Part shown: positions 34,225-46,699 of the stretch, in pieces
Layout of the letters: every line of letters starts with the position of its first letter
How positions within the stretch are numbered: position 1 is the stretch's first letter
Source of the DNA: Talpa occidentalis
Lineage: Eukaryota > Chordata > Mammalia > Eulipotyphla > Talpidae
Reading direction: 5' to 3'
DNA length: 64,000 nt
Assembly: GCF_014898055.3 (NCBI RefSeq)
Contig: NW_023601543.1
Location: 62,013,782-62,077,781, forward strand
The notes under the pieces: generated by a model
Told to the model about the DNA's origin: nothing
Database searches by the model: none
Seen by the model: only the letters and a program-made list of their open reading frames with translations
Program-made: the position numbers and the translations under genes

Positions 34225-34665
34225 GTGTACAGGTGGGGGTCTGCAGAGTTCTAAGATGTCCCCAAGATTAATGCTTCCTGGTGTACATGCCCTGTAGTTT
34301 CCTACCTTTGAGTTTGGGATTTCACTTCCTTAATTAGATAACTAGTCAGTTGATTTTGAGTTGATAACACAGGAGATTATCTGGGGTGGGTCTGACTTAA
34401 TTAAGGGAGTTTCTAAAAGTGGATGAAGCACCAGAGTCTCCTACTGACCTCAAAGAAGATGAAAGCTTCCAAGAGTTCCCCAGCTGCCAGGACCTGAATT
34501 CTTCCTATAAGCTAAATGAGGTTGTAATCAGTGTCCAAACATCAGGTGAGACCAGAGTTCTGGCTGACACCTTTATTGCTGTGAAACCTAAGCAGAGTGT
34601 TCAGCTAAGCTGTGTCCACAAAAAGTGGGAGATAAGAAATGATTATTTTTCCAAGCAAAAAAAAA
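34225..34665 (+). repeat. Old LTR/MaLR-like remnant
   Basis: 'gggtgggtctgacttaatta', 'agctgccaggacctgaattc', 'gctgacacctttattgctgtg' and 'cagctaagctgtgtccac' occur in the order of a known old mammalian LTR-like repeat. The 95-codon frame at 34419-34706 lies in it and is not a gene. Confidence 0.5.
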
Positions 34666-34699
34666 AAAAAATCAATGAAGCCAAAGTCTTGTTCTTTAA

Positions 34700-36070
34700 A
34701 AAGTGAAATGGGGATCATGCCTACACACTGGTGTTTTGGGGAGAAAGAAAGGGAAGAGACATAGAAAAGGCATTTCTTGACTCTGGGTTCTGTCACCAAC
34801 TTTTGTAAGCCTTCTGACATCCTCAAATCAAAAGTGCTTAGCTTCTCAAAGATTTGCTTTGCCTACCTTACAACATGAGGTTACATCAATGCCTATAGTT
34901 TAGATACAGTAATGCTTTACAAATTCAAGTCATTATGACTCTCCTTGCACATAAAAAAGAGAAATTTGAGGAATAAGGTTATCAAAATTAATTTAATTAA
35001 TTTCTGTTTGGAGGGTGGCACAGACTTATCTATTAATTGCCTAAATTATCACATCGAATTCAAGACTAACTTCCAAATATATTTTGGTGCTTTTATTTCG
35101 TTCATTTAATAAAATTCTAAAGTCAGACACTTATTATTTAGCATAAAACAATATTCCTCATCAGACACTATTGAAATCAATTCAGCTGCCACCGTGAGAT
35201 AATGAGGATTGTGGCAATGAAGGTAAAGGTTTCAGTGAGGCCCTCCCTTCCTGTCTCTCAGAGTTTAGAATATCTATATCTCCACAAAGTTCAAAGGAAA
35301 GAGAGTTTTACTTTTCTTCCTTTTCAGCCATGGCTAGTGATATCTGAAACTGCAAACATTGCCCAGATGACCCAAAGTCCCAGGCAAAGAAAGACAAACA
35401 CGCAGAGTGTTTCCTGGGACTGGAGTCATCAAGTGTGAGTCTTTGTCAAGAGAGAGGCACTTCAGAAGAAATAGAGGACTGGAAGATTCCATCTGCTATG
35501 ATTGTAAGGTAGTAAAGGAAGAGATTGCTGATGGGGACAAAAATCACAGGAAGGTCGGGGATAAAAGGAATGAACTCCTGTTCATTGCACAGAAACGTTT
35601 TGCTTAGTAAAAGACAACAAATGAGCAGTGTTTGAGCTAACACCTATCAAGATGTACCAGGAAATAAAGCACCTAGTCTGGGGATCCAGCTTCGCTAAAG
35701 CCTAGGCTACTAGAAACGATGAACTCCTGCAAGAGACAACTCATGTCTAAATATTACGATTGGAAGTGTCACCTTTATTTTACAAGCCTATACAGTCAGG
35801 ATTGAATAACTCATCACTAAATATAAAGCTAAAATTGAAATTTCATATGGAATTTCTCAGTTCTAATTGTTGATTTTAATAGCATCAAACAAGAAACAAG
35901 TTTTTTGAAATCATAAGTCTTGAGTCTTTGAAGCAGACTGATAAACTCTGAAGAAATGAACATGTTGCTTTATCCCTCCATGTTCTGCTCCTCATACTTG
36001 TTTGTAAGAATTAATCCTGTTTATTGTGATTCAGTGATGCCAACTGTCATCCCATCACATAATTTCAACT
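34700..36070. other. Unassigned sequence
   Basis: About 1.4 kb without recognised repeat. A pyrimidine tract ending 'ttccttttcag' at 35318-35328 precedes an ATG, but the frame stops after five codons. No gene supported. Confidence 0.4.
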
Positions 36071-36079
36071 AACTTGTGA

Positions 36080-38265
36080 CCAATCTTGCTTCATCTACTG
36101 CCCCACTCACTGCCCTTCCCATCCCCAAATTATTCTTTATTTTGAAGCAAATTCAAGATTTTCTATTATGTCATCACAATATCTTAGTGTTTCCCTCAAA
36201 AAAATGGCAATATCATGTGTAAATATTAACAATAATTTCTTAATATCATCAGTCGGCCAGTATTCAGATTGCCCTCATTGTATCTTATTTGTATTTTTGC
36301 AGTATGTCTAGTGAATCAGAAACTAAATTAGCTCTGTATGTAGCAATTGATTTACTTTTTAAAAGTTTCTTTTAGTTTCCCTCTCTTTTTCTCTTAAAAT
36401 TTTTTATTGAATGAATTAGGTTGCCCCATAATACTTTCCAATCTAGATTTTGCTAGATGTTATTTAACATGTTCCTCTGGCTTTTGTGTTTCCAATAAAT
36501 TGGTAACTAAAGTCTTGATCGTATTTGGTTTCAATTTTCTGGCAATAATTCTTAATAGGTAATATCATGAGCATCCATTAGAAAGTTAAAAAAGGGACTG
36601 GTTTTCTCATTTTTTGTGTTGTTAACAGTCACTGATGATCATTGTCAGGACCTAGTATTTCATTAGAGATTGCAAAATAGTAGTGTTATAATTCTATCGC
36701 TCCTTCTTCAATTACTAGCTAATATGCTTCTCTAAGGAAGAATTTCCCCTCATCAGTTATTTGATTATAACTGTGACTTTCATGAAGAAAAAACAAGATA
36801 AAAGCTGGATTCCCCCCACCATTGTATTCTAGTTATTAAAATCTGTTGGTTCTCTAACATATCCAAAGCAATCCAAAGGTAATCAATTAACTACTCTTTT
36901 TTAATCAGAGCAAGCACATAGGCTGAACATAGGTTTCCACTCATTGCAATTGTTTTTTATTGATGATTAAATTGTTCCTCTTCAAGTGGCTTTTGTCTCT
37001 ATTTGACAAGCCCATGATAATCTTTGAAAGTGTCCTTGAGTCCTATCATAAGATATTCTAGGTTTGTCTTATACATTTTCTGCCCCAATGCTGGTATCAG
37101 CTATTGTTCTGAGGAGCCAAGTTTCCTTTTCATGGAAATGATGCTTACAGAACACTATCTGGGCACCAGGGATGTTCTTGCTACTGGGCTAATCATTATT
37201 TTTAGATCTTTGCAGTTTCCCAAGCTAGAAAATAGATTTATTTCTAAAGATGAAATAGAACCTGAGTTTATACTGATAGACCCATCTTAAGGCTTTTACT
37301 TAACCTTACCTATACTATATCTGTTTCCTGCCTTTTTTCTTGGCAAAAATCCTGATTCCCCACCACCAACATGAATACTCATTTATTTTTTCCAACACTC
37401 ACAAATAACAATGTTAAAATTACAACACATATTACCAAGCTATTGTACTACACAGATTTTTCTGCCCTTAGCTTATATCCTTCCAGGAATGTAGAGTCAA
37501 ATGGCTGTTGAATTGGAATCATCTGGAACAGCTCCTCTCCATATGGCTATGCCAAAAACTTGCCACATCATTTGTTTCAGCTGCTTCACATTGCTTTTTT
37601 TTATTTTTAGGGGATGCTCTTGAAATTTCATTTTGTATTATAATTAGGTAAAACAATTGAATGATTCCAAATTCAAATCTTTAACAGAAGGTATATTCAG
37701 AGAAGTCTCATTTTTATCCCTTGGCTTTCATCTGATTGTTCTGTGCCCTGCTCCCCTTCCACAGTGGTAATCTCTTTTTAAAAATGTTTAACGTAGGGCT
37801 TATCCTTTTTTATAAGTAAATATACATATTATATATGACTCTACACACATGAACTTATGCAGTCATAACCCCCTGTCCTAGGTAATGATACATGTACACT
37901 TTTTTCCACCTTGCTTTTCTCATATAATAACATATACTGTATATCCAGATATTACTCACACCTTTTTATAGCTGCATAATACTCTTGTGTGTGCATGCCA
38001 AAATTTCACTCTCCTTTTGATGAATTTGGGTTGTTTCCAATCTTTTGCTGCAATGTGTTGTTATGTTTAAGCTTGCATATGTATCTTCTTATCATTTTTT
38101 CCATTATACTTTTGGCAGAGATTCATAGATGTGCAGTTAGTAATTCAAAGGGTATCAGCATGGACAATTTCATTAGAAGTGATCAAATTTTTCATAAGTA
38201 CCATTTTGCACCCCCCACCAGCAATGGATGAGGGCAGGAGCATGCTTTCTGGGGGGTAAAAATTT
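36080..38265 (-). mobile_element. Ancient L1ME-type LINE (antisense)
   Basis: 'ttctttattttgaagcaaatt', 'taacaataatttcttaatatc', 'tttaacatgttcctctggc', 'ttgcaaaatagtagtgttata' and 'tttcctcttcaagtggctttt'-like blocks track an old L1ME 3' region antisense. 37920-38060 adds 'gctgcataatactcttgtgtg' and 'tgggttgtttccaatcttttg'. Non-coding. Confidence 0.7.
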
Positions 38266-39065
38266 GTGTCAATATTAGAATAGAGACAAGGAAGACAAGT
38301 AATCCCCCTCCAGTTGGCTTTATGGTTGGAAAATAATCCCCCTTGTCCTCTCCAACAATCCAGTTAGTTTAATACTTTCCTTTGGCAGTCTCTGGGCATT
38401 ACCCACAATGCCAATAAATTGCTCCTTTTGGTTCTGTACACAGTGATCAGTGGGAACTAATTATTTCACAGGGCCGGAATTGGCCCTCCTCAGACCTTCC
38501 CAGTGGGACAGGATGTGATACTAGCTGCACAAGCTGCACAAGCTGCACACAGCTTCGATGGCCAGACTCCGACGGGGCAGAAACCTCGCAGGCAAGCTCT
38601 TAGAATGATGACACTAGATAATGGGAGCTGCAGATACACACAGGCAATAAAATAATCTGCTTTAAATGTCCTCGTCTTTATGTCATTGCCGTGCTGGGAA
38701 ACCTACTCGGGATCCTTCCCATCTGTGTTGTCAAATGCTGGCTTGTCTGCCCAGTGTCCAGGCCCTCCAAACAAATCAGCCTCCAGTCTGTTCTCCTCTG
38801 CATGGCTCCTCTGAGGTTGCCAAGCTAAGCTGCTTGCCATTCCTTACATTTCTAAAGACTTTTCTGCCTCTCTGCCTGTGAGTACAGCATTTCTTATTCG
38901 GGGGATGAATATAGAGTTTGGCCAGTCCAGTCCATTCACCTCTCCCCCAAATCAGCCAGTGCCAGACTCCATCAGAGCCCATTCTCTCCTCAGCGATTGT
39001 TTCATGAACTGCTGGTCATGTGATCACTGATGTCTTTCCACAGCTACAAGAAGCTTTAAAACAAT
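38265..39065. other. Non-repetitive block, possible regulatory element
   Basis: Higher GC than its surroundings and no recognised repeat. Visible are two TAATCCCCC-type words ('aagtaatccccctcc', 'aaataatcccccttg'), an 'actaattatttc' word, the near-palindrome 'gggccggaattggccc', and a 9-bp unit 'agctgcaca' repeated three times at 38523-38549. Homeodomain proteins bind TAATCC and TAATTA words, but such words are common. Regulatory function is speculative. Confidence 0.25.
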
Positions 39066-39197
39066 TAGCAACACGTTCTCCATGTCCATGGAGTTAAATC
39101 CAACTCTGAAAACAGGAGCAAATGAAGAATTCTTCTTTATACCCACAGAATATATCTCCACACACTATGAAGCCAGAATGAAAATACTGGACTACCA

Positions 39198-39445
39198 TCA
39201 GAGTAAAAAAAAAAAAATAACAGGACAAAACACAACAAAACAAAAACAGACAATTATAAATCAGAGACATCCTGCAGGGGAGGAGGAGGGAGAGGGATCA
39301 GAGGGAGGGAGGGAGGAGCACAGAGGACTGAGGTGATGGTGCACAGGTGCATTGGGGAAGGAAATTCTGTGGGGACTACACCTGATGTTGGGGGGAAAGC
39401 AAATATTGTTTCAAAATGAACAATAATGTAAAAAATTTAAAAAAA
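39198..39445 (+). mobile_element. Short L1 3'UTR insertion, copy 1
   Basis: Only the purine-rich L1 3'UTR and terminus are present ('gacatcctgcaggggagg', 'ggtgatggtgcacaggtgc', 'caataatgtaaaaaattt'). A perfect 18-bp duplication at 39180-39197 and 39446-39463 proves an independent insertion. 19 A-rich bases (39198-39216) lie before the part shared with 58446-58683. Confidence 0.9.
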
Positions 39446-39463
39446 GAAAATACTGGACTACCA

Positions 39464-40780
39464 AAATTCCCTAAGCAACGCACCAGTAGGAAAAATAATA
39501 AATCTCACATGAACGCCACTGATGCACTGAAGTGAGTACTATACTAGTAAGACTTCCATACATATGTATCTATAGAAACATAAAGATATAGGAGCTAGGA
39601 ATAGTTTTGCTTGGTGTCTTTACAAATTTTAATTTTTTTCCTTATTTATACTTTTTGCAGGACAACTTTAAAATAAGCATGCATTACTTTTATGATAAGA
39701 AAAAAAATGCTAAAACATAAAATATTTACCAGAAATACAGTACAGTTTCTGTTTGTCAAATATACTTCTGATACATAGATGTGATGTGGAAATTGGAACT
39801 TGATCATCATAGGACACATCCAAAGGAGGAAAGGGGCCTTTGGCAGTGAAATTTTCTAAAGCCAACTCCAAAGCAATCACTGTTTTAATCTTGAGCCAGT
39901 ATTTGAAGAGGCATTATTTATAGTCATAATTTTTGAAGATCAAAGCAGCTTTCTCTTTCCCATTGTCAAAACAAAAAGAAGAGCCAACTTGCTGAGACCA
40001 CATTTTAAATGCACACAGAGAATGAGCACATGGTGTCTTGCCTCATCTGTAATGGCTTACTGTTGACTGGGATAAAGACAAAGGCAGTGAAATGTCACAA
40101 ACAGAAGCACAATGTCAATCTTTAATCTGCTTCAATGTTAAGGAGAGGTATTGCTATGCACCCCATCCAAAAGCAATTGAATAACTTCGGTGCACATCGA
40201 CAAGTAAAAAAAAAAAAGGCTTTGTGAACAAATACATTTCAAGAGAGGACTTTTTTGAAGAATAAACTGGCTTTCCTTCTGAAACTGACACAGTGGTAAT
40301 GGTAGGAGGCAGTAAAAATTATAGGGGGATAGGTACTATAATCGGGTGCTTTTTAATGAGTTGCCCTGGGCAAACATACCTGATCAACTTCCCCTATTCA
40401 TTCTGCTACTGCCCACATCTTTGCAAATTGGTTCTCATTTTTATGCCTTAATAAGCTAGATATACTGGAAACGGTTTTCCATTTTTAATTTTTCAAAACC
40501 TACCTAGCCATATGTCACTTCTAAAGATAACTCCTTATTTGGGTTGTTGGTTCCTTTGGCAACAGCTCAGGGATCTCCCCAGTTTTTTTCCTTCTCCTTT
40601 CTATTTCATTGCCTGTTCGTTCATGTGGATTTCTAGAACACTTGATGGGTGACTCCAAAGCAGCTCCATTTCCTTGTCATTAAAAGGGATAACACTATCA
40701 AGACCTGAAACTTCCTCCCACCATTACCCCAGTACATTTGGGTTGTGTCTATTCCTACAGATAATGAATAAGGTGAGGGT
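39464..40780. other. Unassigned sequence
   Basis: No gene. 39890-40460 has no repeat signature and could be conserved single-copy DNA, but nothing specific is seen. Confidence 0.4.
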
Positions 40781-40785
40781 AATCT

Positions 40786-41233
40786 GGAATTTTTTTAAGT
40801 TGTAAGAAACTGCTTCTTCTTCATCTCTCACTCCCAAATTATCGCTATGTTAGTCATCTGTTGCTGCAGTTATTCCATCAAACCAACCAGTCCAAAATTC
40901 AATAAAACCATATGCATTATTCCTTACTCATAGTATGTTGACTATGGCTCTGCTGGGGCTTATTGGGTTTTTGCTCCAAACTATAGGTTGGGTTTAGGTA
41001 TACTCGATCTGGATATTTTTAGAGTTGTAGGAAACTGTTCCTCTCCATCTTTCATTCCCAAATTATCACTATATTAGTCATCTGTTGCTGCAGTAATTCC
41101 ATCAAACAAACCAGTCCAAAATTCAATAAAACCATATGCATTATTCCTTACTCATAGTACATTGACTATGGTTCTGCTGGGATTTATTGGGTTTTTGCTC
41201 CAAAATGTGGGTTGGGTTTGGGTGTACTTGACA
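40786..41233 (-). repeat. 224-bp tandem duplication of an old MER-like repeat
   Basis: Two adjacent copies (40786-41009, 41010-41233) align at an offset of 224 bp. Shared: 'tagtcatctgttgctgcag', 'ccagtccaaaattcaataaa' and 'ttattgggtttttgctccaaa'. They differ at scattered positions, so the duplication is not very recent. The unit itself resembles an old mammalian repeat. Confidence 0.88.
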
Positions 41234-41344
41234 AGTCTCCTCAATCTAGGACCAGCACTTATCAGAGCATTTTTTTCTCATGGCAAATGACAGAAATGTA
41301 AGATGCCAAGCTGAATATACAAGCACACTGAAGATTCTGTACAT

Positions 41345-41735
41345 GTCTATATTCATTTGCAGGGGCTGCCATAACAAAATATCACAAACTAGGTGACTTA
41401 AAGCAACAGAAATTTATTCTCACAGTTCTGGAGACTAGAAATCCACAATCAAGGTGTGTCAGCAAAGCCATACTTCCTACGAAGACTCCAGGGAAGGGTC
41501 CTTCCTTACTTCTTCCTCGTTCCTGGCAGCTCTCAGCAATACTTGATGTTCCTTAGCTAGTAGCTGCATTACTCCCAATCTTCTTCTTTGTGTATGTTTC
41601 TATAACCAAATATCCTTTCCATCACCTTAAAAACACATTGGTCCTCAAATTTAGGACTAGTCATCCTAACTTGATCATATTTGCAAAGACCCAGGTGGAC
41701 ATGAATTTGGGGAGACACTGTTCAAGCCACTATAA
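41345..41735 (-). repeat. MLT1-type MaLR LTR (antisense)
   Basis: 'ggggctgccataacaaaatatc', 'cagaaatttattctcacagtt' and 'ctggagactagaaatccac', with the far end 'gatcatatttgcaaagaccc' and 'gtggacatgaatttgggg', match the antisense MLT1 LTR in order. Confidence 0.8.
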
Positions 41736-41739
41736 TGCC

Positions 41740-42035
41740 ACATCTGCTAATATTGACCAAAGCAAATCATGTAGCCCAATTCAAAAAGCAATGAGATGGA
41801 GATGTACACTCTGATTATTCAGATGGGGAGTGCCACAAAATCATATGATAAAGAGAGAGGAAGTATCTTTCTACCACAGGGTAGAAGCAAAGAGTAGGCA
41901 ACAAGAATACACCTACCAGAGTTATTAATACATGCTGTTTCTTCAAGTAGTTTATTCAATAATGTCTTCTTTTGTAGAAAGAAGAATAATCTGGATTATT
42001 TGTATTTATTGAAGAGGGTGGCAATCTATTGGGAG
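41740..42035. other. Unassigned sequence
   Basis: Nothing recognised. Confidence 0.3.
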
Positions 42036-42039
42036 AGAG

Positions 42040-42300
42040 ACAAACATTCTATGAATTTACTGTGGTACACAAAGTATAAGTCAGGCATTTTGCTAGGCAC
42101 TCTACAATGACTATATCCAATAATTATCACAAAAACCATATAAGGTAAATATTAGTATTGGTATTCCCATTTTCAAATGAGGAAATTGAGACTCAGAAGA
42201 GTTAAATTGCTTGTGTGTATTTCTGAGCCAAGATCAAACCCAGGGTGATTCCAGATCTTGTGTAGTAATCACACTGCTATGACCCCAATCCTTCCTTCCA
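42040..42300 (+). repeat. MIR SINE
   Basis: 'gtattcccattttcaaatgagg', 'aaattgagactcagaagag', 'ttaaattgcttgtgtg' and 'tcaaacccagggtgattcc' give the MIR core in order. Confidence 0.85.
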
Positions 42301-42364
42301 TCCATATGCTCTCAACTAGAAGCAAAATATGATAAAAAAGCTAATGGAGTTTTTTAATCACTGA

Positions 42365-42440
42365 TTTTGAATTTCCAGTGCCTGGAGCAGTACCAGGGCA
42401 TAATAGATGCTCTATAAATATTTGTTTTAAATGATCAATA
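42365..42440 (+). repeat. L2 3' terminus
   Basis: 'ccagtgcctggagcagtacc', 'taatagatgctctataaat' and 'atttgtttt' match the L2 end. Confidence 0.65.
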
Positions 42441-43140
42441 GAAAAAATACATGCTTAACTATATGTTAGTGCTGAACTGCCTCCTTGAGCCTTATGGTAT
42501 TACTATAAAGGGTATAATGTCATAGACAGACATTTTGCTAGACATTAACTTAAACCAATGGCCATATTAAAATGCTAATGTCTTGGTTGCAAAACACACT
42601 ATATGAATTACTAGATTTTGAGTCTTCACAGAACTATTATCTTCAAAACTGGATGTAGCTGACTTCCCTCTGCAGACTTGACCACATCCTAGGCTCTTTG
42701 TCTGATACTCTAACTTCACAGCATATTTAGGGAGTCCTAATTCAATAAATCAAGTAATCCGACTAGCTGAGTCAGACTAGCTATGAACTAATTTCCCAAG
42801 TCAGAGAACAGATATTGCCTTAGTTAATTTGTTTATTCACTAGTTCTTTCTTTCAACTATCATATATGAAATACTCTTCATTTGCCAATTCTCAAATGAG
42901 GTACAGAGAATAAAATGATAGAGAGAGGGGAAATCCCTGTCTCAGCAAATCTGTGGCCAATCCTCACTTTGTACCTTAATTTGAACAATGAAATGCACTT
43001 CCAGGCTGAATTCCCTGGGAATCAACCTCAGACACAGAGATTAATGTGCTCAAAGTTTTTTAGGGAGTGCACTTGGAATCCACACCTTTGAAAAATGCCA
43101 AGGAAGCAGGAGTGGGCAGAGAGAAAAGTGGAGCTCCCAC
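42440..43140. other. Unassigned sequence
   Basis: No gene or repeat recognised. Confidence 0.35.
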
Positions 43141-43147
43141 GAAAATT

Positions 43148-43500
43148 GTTACGGGTTGATTGTATAGCTCCCCAATTCATATGTTGAAGCCCTAAAACTC
43201 TCCCCACTCCCCCTACCAGTGCCACTATATTTGGAGATAGGTCCTGTATGGAGGCAATAAAGGTTAAGTCAAATCATACGAGTGGGACCTTCATCAGATA
43301 GGACTAGTGTCCTTAAAAATTACCAGAAGAGAAAGCAGAGATCTCCCTCCCCTTCCCCTTCACCCTGTGTACACACAAAGGAAAGCCTGCATGGTGACAT
43401 AGCAGAAGGTGGTTATCTACAAGCCAGGAAAAGGGCCCACATTAGGAAGTAAATTTGCCAAGATCTTGATGTTTAATATCAAGCCTCCAGAGCCGTACTA
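43148..43500 (+). repeat. MLT1-type MaLR LTR (sense)
   Basis: 'ccaattcatatgttgaagccc', 'tggagataggtcctgtatgg', 'gagtgggaccttcatcagat' and 'acaagccaggaaaagggccc' follow the MLT1 LTR in order. Confidence 0.82.
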
Positions 43501-45180
43501 AGGCATAGAAGCTCTAGTAAAAAATCCCTTTCCAAAAAGGAGAAGAGGGGAAAATACTATTAAAGATCATCAATGTAAGGATTTATGATATATATCTGGA
43601 TAGGGATAGTATGGATTCCTATTGCAGAGTGAAGGGAGTTCCAGAGTCAACCAATCTAGCATGCCACAGTTCTCTCTGGAAGAAAACCAATTGTCTTCCA
43701 ATGGTAACATCTTAGATGAACATGGAAGCTTGTCTTGTTCTTTTAAGATTTTACTGGAAGATGCAAGAAATAATCAATCGCCTGAATTTTTCTACCAAAT
43801 CCTTTCATACTACAGCTTTGGAAGGCACATTATTTAATTGGATAATGACTTTTTCTCTCTGGCATAATGGTGATAGAAAACCCAAGCCTCCCCTTCATTT
43901 ATCTCCTTCGCTCAGCTAATGCCAAATCTTAAGATTTGGTATTCGATGTTCCCCACTCCTGGTGACACACTCTGTAGCAGCTAGAGTTCTTCAAATTGCG
44001 TAAAACTGAATATTCAATTCAAACTATTTATAAAGCATATTCACTACCAAAACTAATTCCAGTTGTACAAGAGGCATTAAGGATAGTTGATCAAGAATAT
44101 CAACAAGGACACAGATTACTGCCATCTTTCCATTCTGTCACCAACACTGTCAGTTTCATCAATGGCTGATACCCCTCATGGCTCTAGGCTGCCCCCTATA
44201 GCAACTCTGGGCTAAATGAATATTCATATGTAGTGAGAGGCTGACTTCCTATAGCTATGCTTAATGAAAAAAAATTACATGTCAAAAAATTCTTAGAAAA
44301 AATTCTTTTTCTTTTCTGTTGCACCAAGTTAATTAAGGCTAGGCTATCTGCAAGTTTGCTTAAATGATTAGATTATATTAATCAGAACCCAAAAATCAAC
44401 CAGCTTCCCTTAAGGTATATGGGCTATGTGTGGGAGTAAATGACACCTGCATTAGTAGAGATTTCATTAGGAATGGAAAATGAGGGAATGGATTCAAGGA
44501 CAACAAATATTTCCCATTAGATTTGTTTTAGATTCTGGGAGATGATCACCTTGGTTGGAGTATAGGTTTCATTTGGCTCACCAGAGAGGAATATTTCCCA
44601 CTGGAAGCTAATCCATTGGCATTCCATTTATACAACTGCCTCTTGTGATCTGCTTACTTTGCACCAACTCCCTTGTATTGGAACCATGTCTGACAAGGCA
44701 AAGAGCCAAACCCAATCACTGGACAAAGTTATATTCACATAGGTTAGGTGTCTACTCGCCATTATGCCCTCTTCCACCAACAATAGCATGAATTTAGTTA
44801 CTCTGAATAAGAACAAAAAGAAGATACAAAAATGATCGTGTAATATGTATTAACAGGCTGCACCACAAACATATGCCACAAAATGAGAGATTCCCAAACA
44901 TATACTGCTAGTGATTTCTCATATATTCTATTTATTCTAGCAGCAACTTCTTTGTAGCCAACTTAATTTCCTATCCTCCACTTTAAACTTAATTTCTTCT
45001 TGCTACTTCTCTAAAAGAGTTGTCAAACTGGACACAGATTGTCATCTGTATCACACATATACAAAAGCTCACCCTGAAGAGAAAAGGACTCTGTCCCACA
45101 TTGATAAGTAGACTCTCAAATCTCTTCCATGCCTAAGACTCTATGAAACAATGTTACTTTGATTATTCGGAGAAGTAAAC
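43500..45180. other. Unassigned sequence
   Basis: About 1.7 kb with no gene or repeat recognised. Frames of 60-71 codons show no motif. Confidence 0.4.
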
Positions 45181-45184
45181 CTAA

Positions 45185-45400
45185 AAGATCCTGGAGTATA
45201 AATGTCAAACATGGAGCCTGTGGGCCAGCTTCAGCCTGCAGAAGGTCATCATTCAAAGACACAACCTCATTGTAAACAGCTTTACTTCAGTTGGCATATT
45301 TTTTTGTGTGTAAAATATTAGCTCAGCCCAGCAGGATTTTCATGAGGGAAAATTGGTCCATGAGTAAATTTGATTTGACACTCTTGTCCTGAGGAAACAA
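45185..45400 (+). mobile_element. hAT (Charlie-like) DNA transposon remnant
   Basis: 'gtgggccagcttcagcctgc' and 'agcccagcaggattttcatg' fit the hAT-type 'gcggcccgcgggcc' and 'cccgcaggattttt' pattern. Degraded ends '...aaatgtcaaac' and 'gatttgacactcttg' are partly inverted. Confidence 0.5.
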
Positions 45401-45546
45401 AATGGCATTTTTGAGACTGTAAGATTAATGCACTAAATGATTATTATTTACCCCAAACTAAGCCCTTGGAAGTTCCGGCAAAATTGAGGCATCAACTGTC
45501 AGAAGCTACAAAATACTGAAGGCAGCACACACACTCCAATTCTTTG

Positions 45547-45586
<40 letters not shown>

Positions 45587-45913
45587 CCTCAGCAGCAGAG
45601 TCTTCTAAACAAACTACATTTGCACTTTGAGCAATATTGTATATCATATTCTGGTCCTGATTTTCTGAATCTGCTTTTTAGACAATGTTGCTTATAGATT
45701 TTCCTAAGACTTCTAAGTTACCGCAGGCTTTTTCAAGAGCCAATTCAAAATGAAGATTGAATTTTTTTGCATGATGTTACTAAAAGGTGATGTAACATTC
45801 TTTTCTCTCCCTTGTCTGAAGAAAATAGGATACTAGTATTGGACTTATTTTAACTAACACATAGATGGGCAGTCTGTATAAACAAAGTGTCAGTCAATCT
45901 GCAGTAATTAGTT
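45400..45913. other. Unassigned sequence with (GT)n
   Basis: Apart from the (GT)n run at 45551-45584, nothing is recognised. Confidence 0.4.
45551..45584 (+). repeat. (GT)17 microsatellite
   Basis: Perfect GT dinucleotide run, likely polymorphic. Confidence 0.97.
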
Positions 45914-45928
45914 AAAATCTTCAATGGA

Positions 45929-46191
45929 GGGCCTCCCTGGTGGCACAGGGGTTAAGAAGCAACCTATGAAGCAATCCGCAGCAAATGCAGCACAAGTTTG
46001 ATTCCCGGCTGGCCATGGAGAAACCCACATGGCGGGACAGACTTACCCTGTCTCGCCCGCTACTCCCCTCAGCAGTGTACTTCAGTCCATCTGCCTGTTC
46101 TGTTTCCCACTCGGTCTCTGGTGAATCCTCTCACCGCCGCATCTCTGCCCTGTACCCCAGTGCCTGTATAAAAATAAATAAATCTTTAAAA
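45929..46191 (+). mobile_element. tRNA-derived SINE, older subfamily
   Basis: Head 'gggcctccctggtggcacagg', 'ggttaagaagcaacctatgaag', body 'cccctcagcagtgtacttcag'. Duplication 'aaaatcttc(aa/gg)tgga' at 45914-45928 and 46192-46206. Confidence 0.95.
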
Positions 46192-46206
46192 AAAATCTTC
46201 GGTGGA

Positions 46207-46695
46207 AACCTAGATAAATTGAAACTTTCAGGGCTAGTTTTCCTAACTCCCCTAAGAAATTATACTTATTTTTGGCTCTTCTATAGACAATATAATAGTT
46301 ATTATTTTTAACAGTAGCACTAAAATATACCCTTTTACTTCATTTAGAGGGAGCTGGTAAAAAAACTCTAGGTAAAAATCCAAAGGAGATTTTGTTTATG
46401 ATAAAACTCAAATCTTACTCCTAATTAGCTTCTTTAGTAAAAAGCAGTATCTATTTTTATCAGTTTTTATACTGATACTGTCAACTGCTCAAATCAATCA
46501 TAATTTACATCTCCAGTGGCCAGTGTTTCATAGACAATACATTTGCATGCCGTGACTAGAAAAGCAGGCAGAAGTGGCAGGAATAGAAAGAAGAAGACCT
46601 TGGGGAAAGAATGAAGAAAATGTTTGATAATTTTAAAAGTAATATTAGCAATTCATTTTCTCCAAAATAATAATAATAAATAAACTATATTCTAA
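46207..46695. other. Unassigned sequence
   Basis: No gene or repeat recognised before the L1. Confidence 0.35.
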
Positions 46696-46699
46696 AAGG

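Noticed and set aside
34419..34706. 95-codon acidic N-terminus (MDEAPESPTDLKEDES...)
   Set aside because: Looks gene-like at first, but lies in an old LTR-like repeat and ends in an A-run-encoded lysine stretch.
35313..35400. Pyrimidine tract and 'cag' followed by an ATG, possible exon
   Set aside because: The frame stops after five codons and no matching donor or conserved frame follows.
38523..38549. 9-bp triple repeat as a binding-site array
   Set aside because: Too short and low-complexity to claim a function by itself; mentioned only as part of the candidate island.
40786..41233. CRISPR-like or satellite array
   Set aside because: Only two units of 224 bp without spacers; a simple tandem duplication in mammalian DNA.
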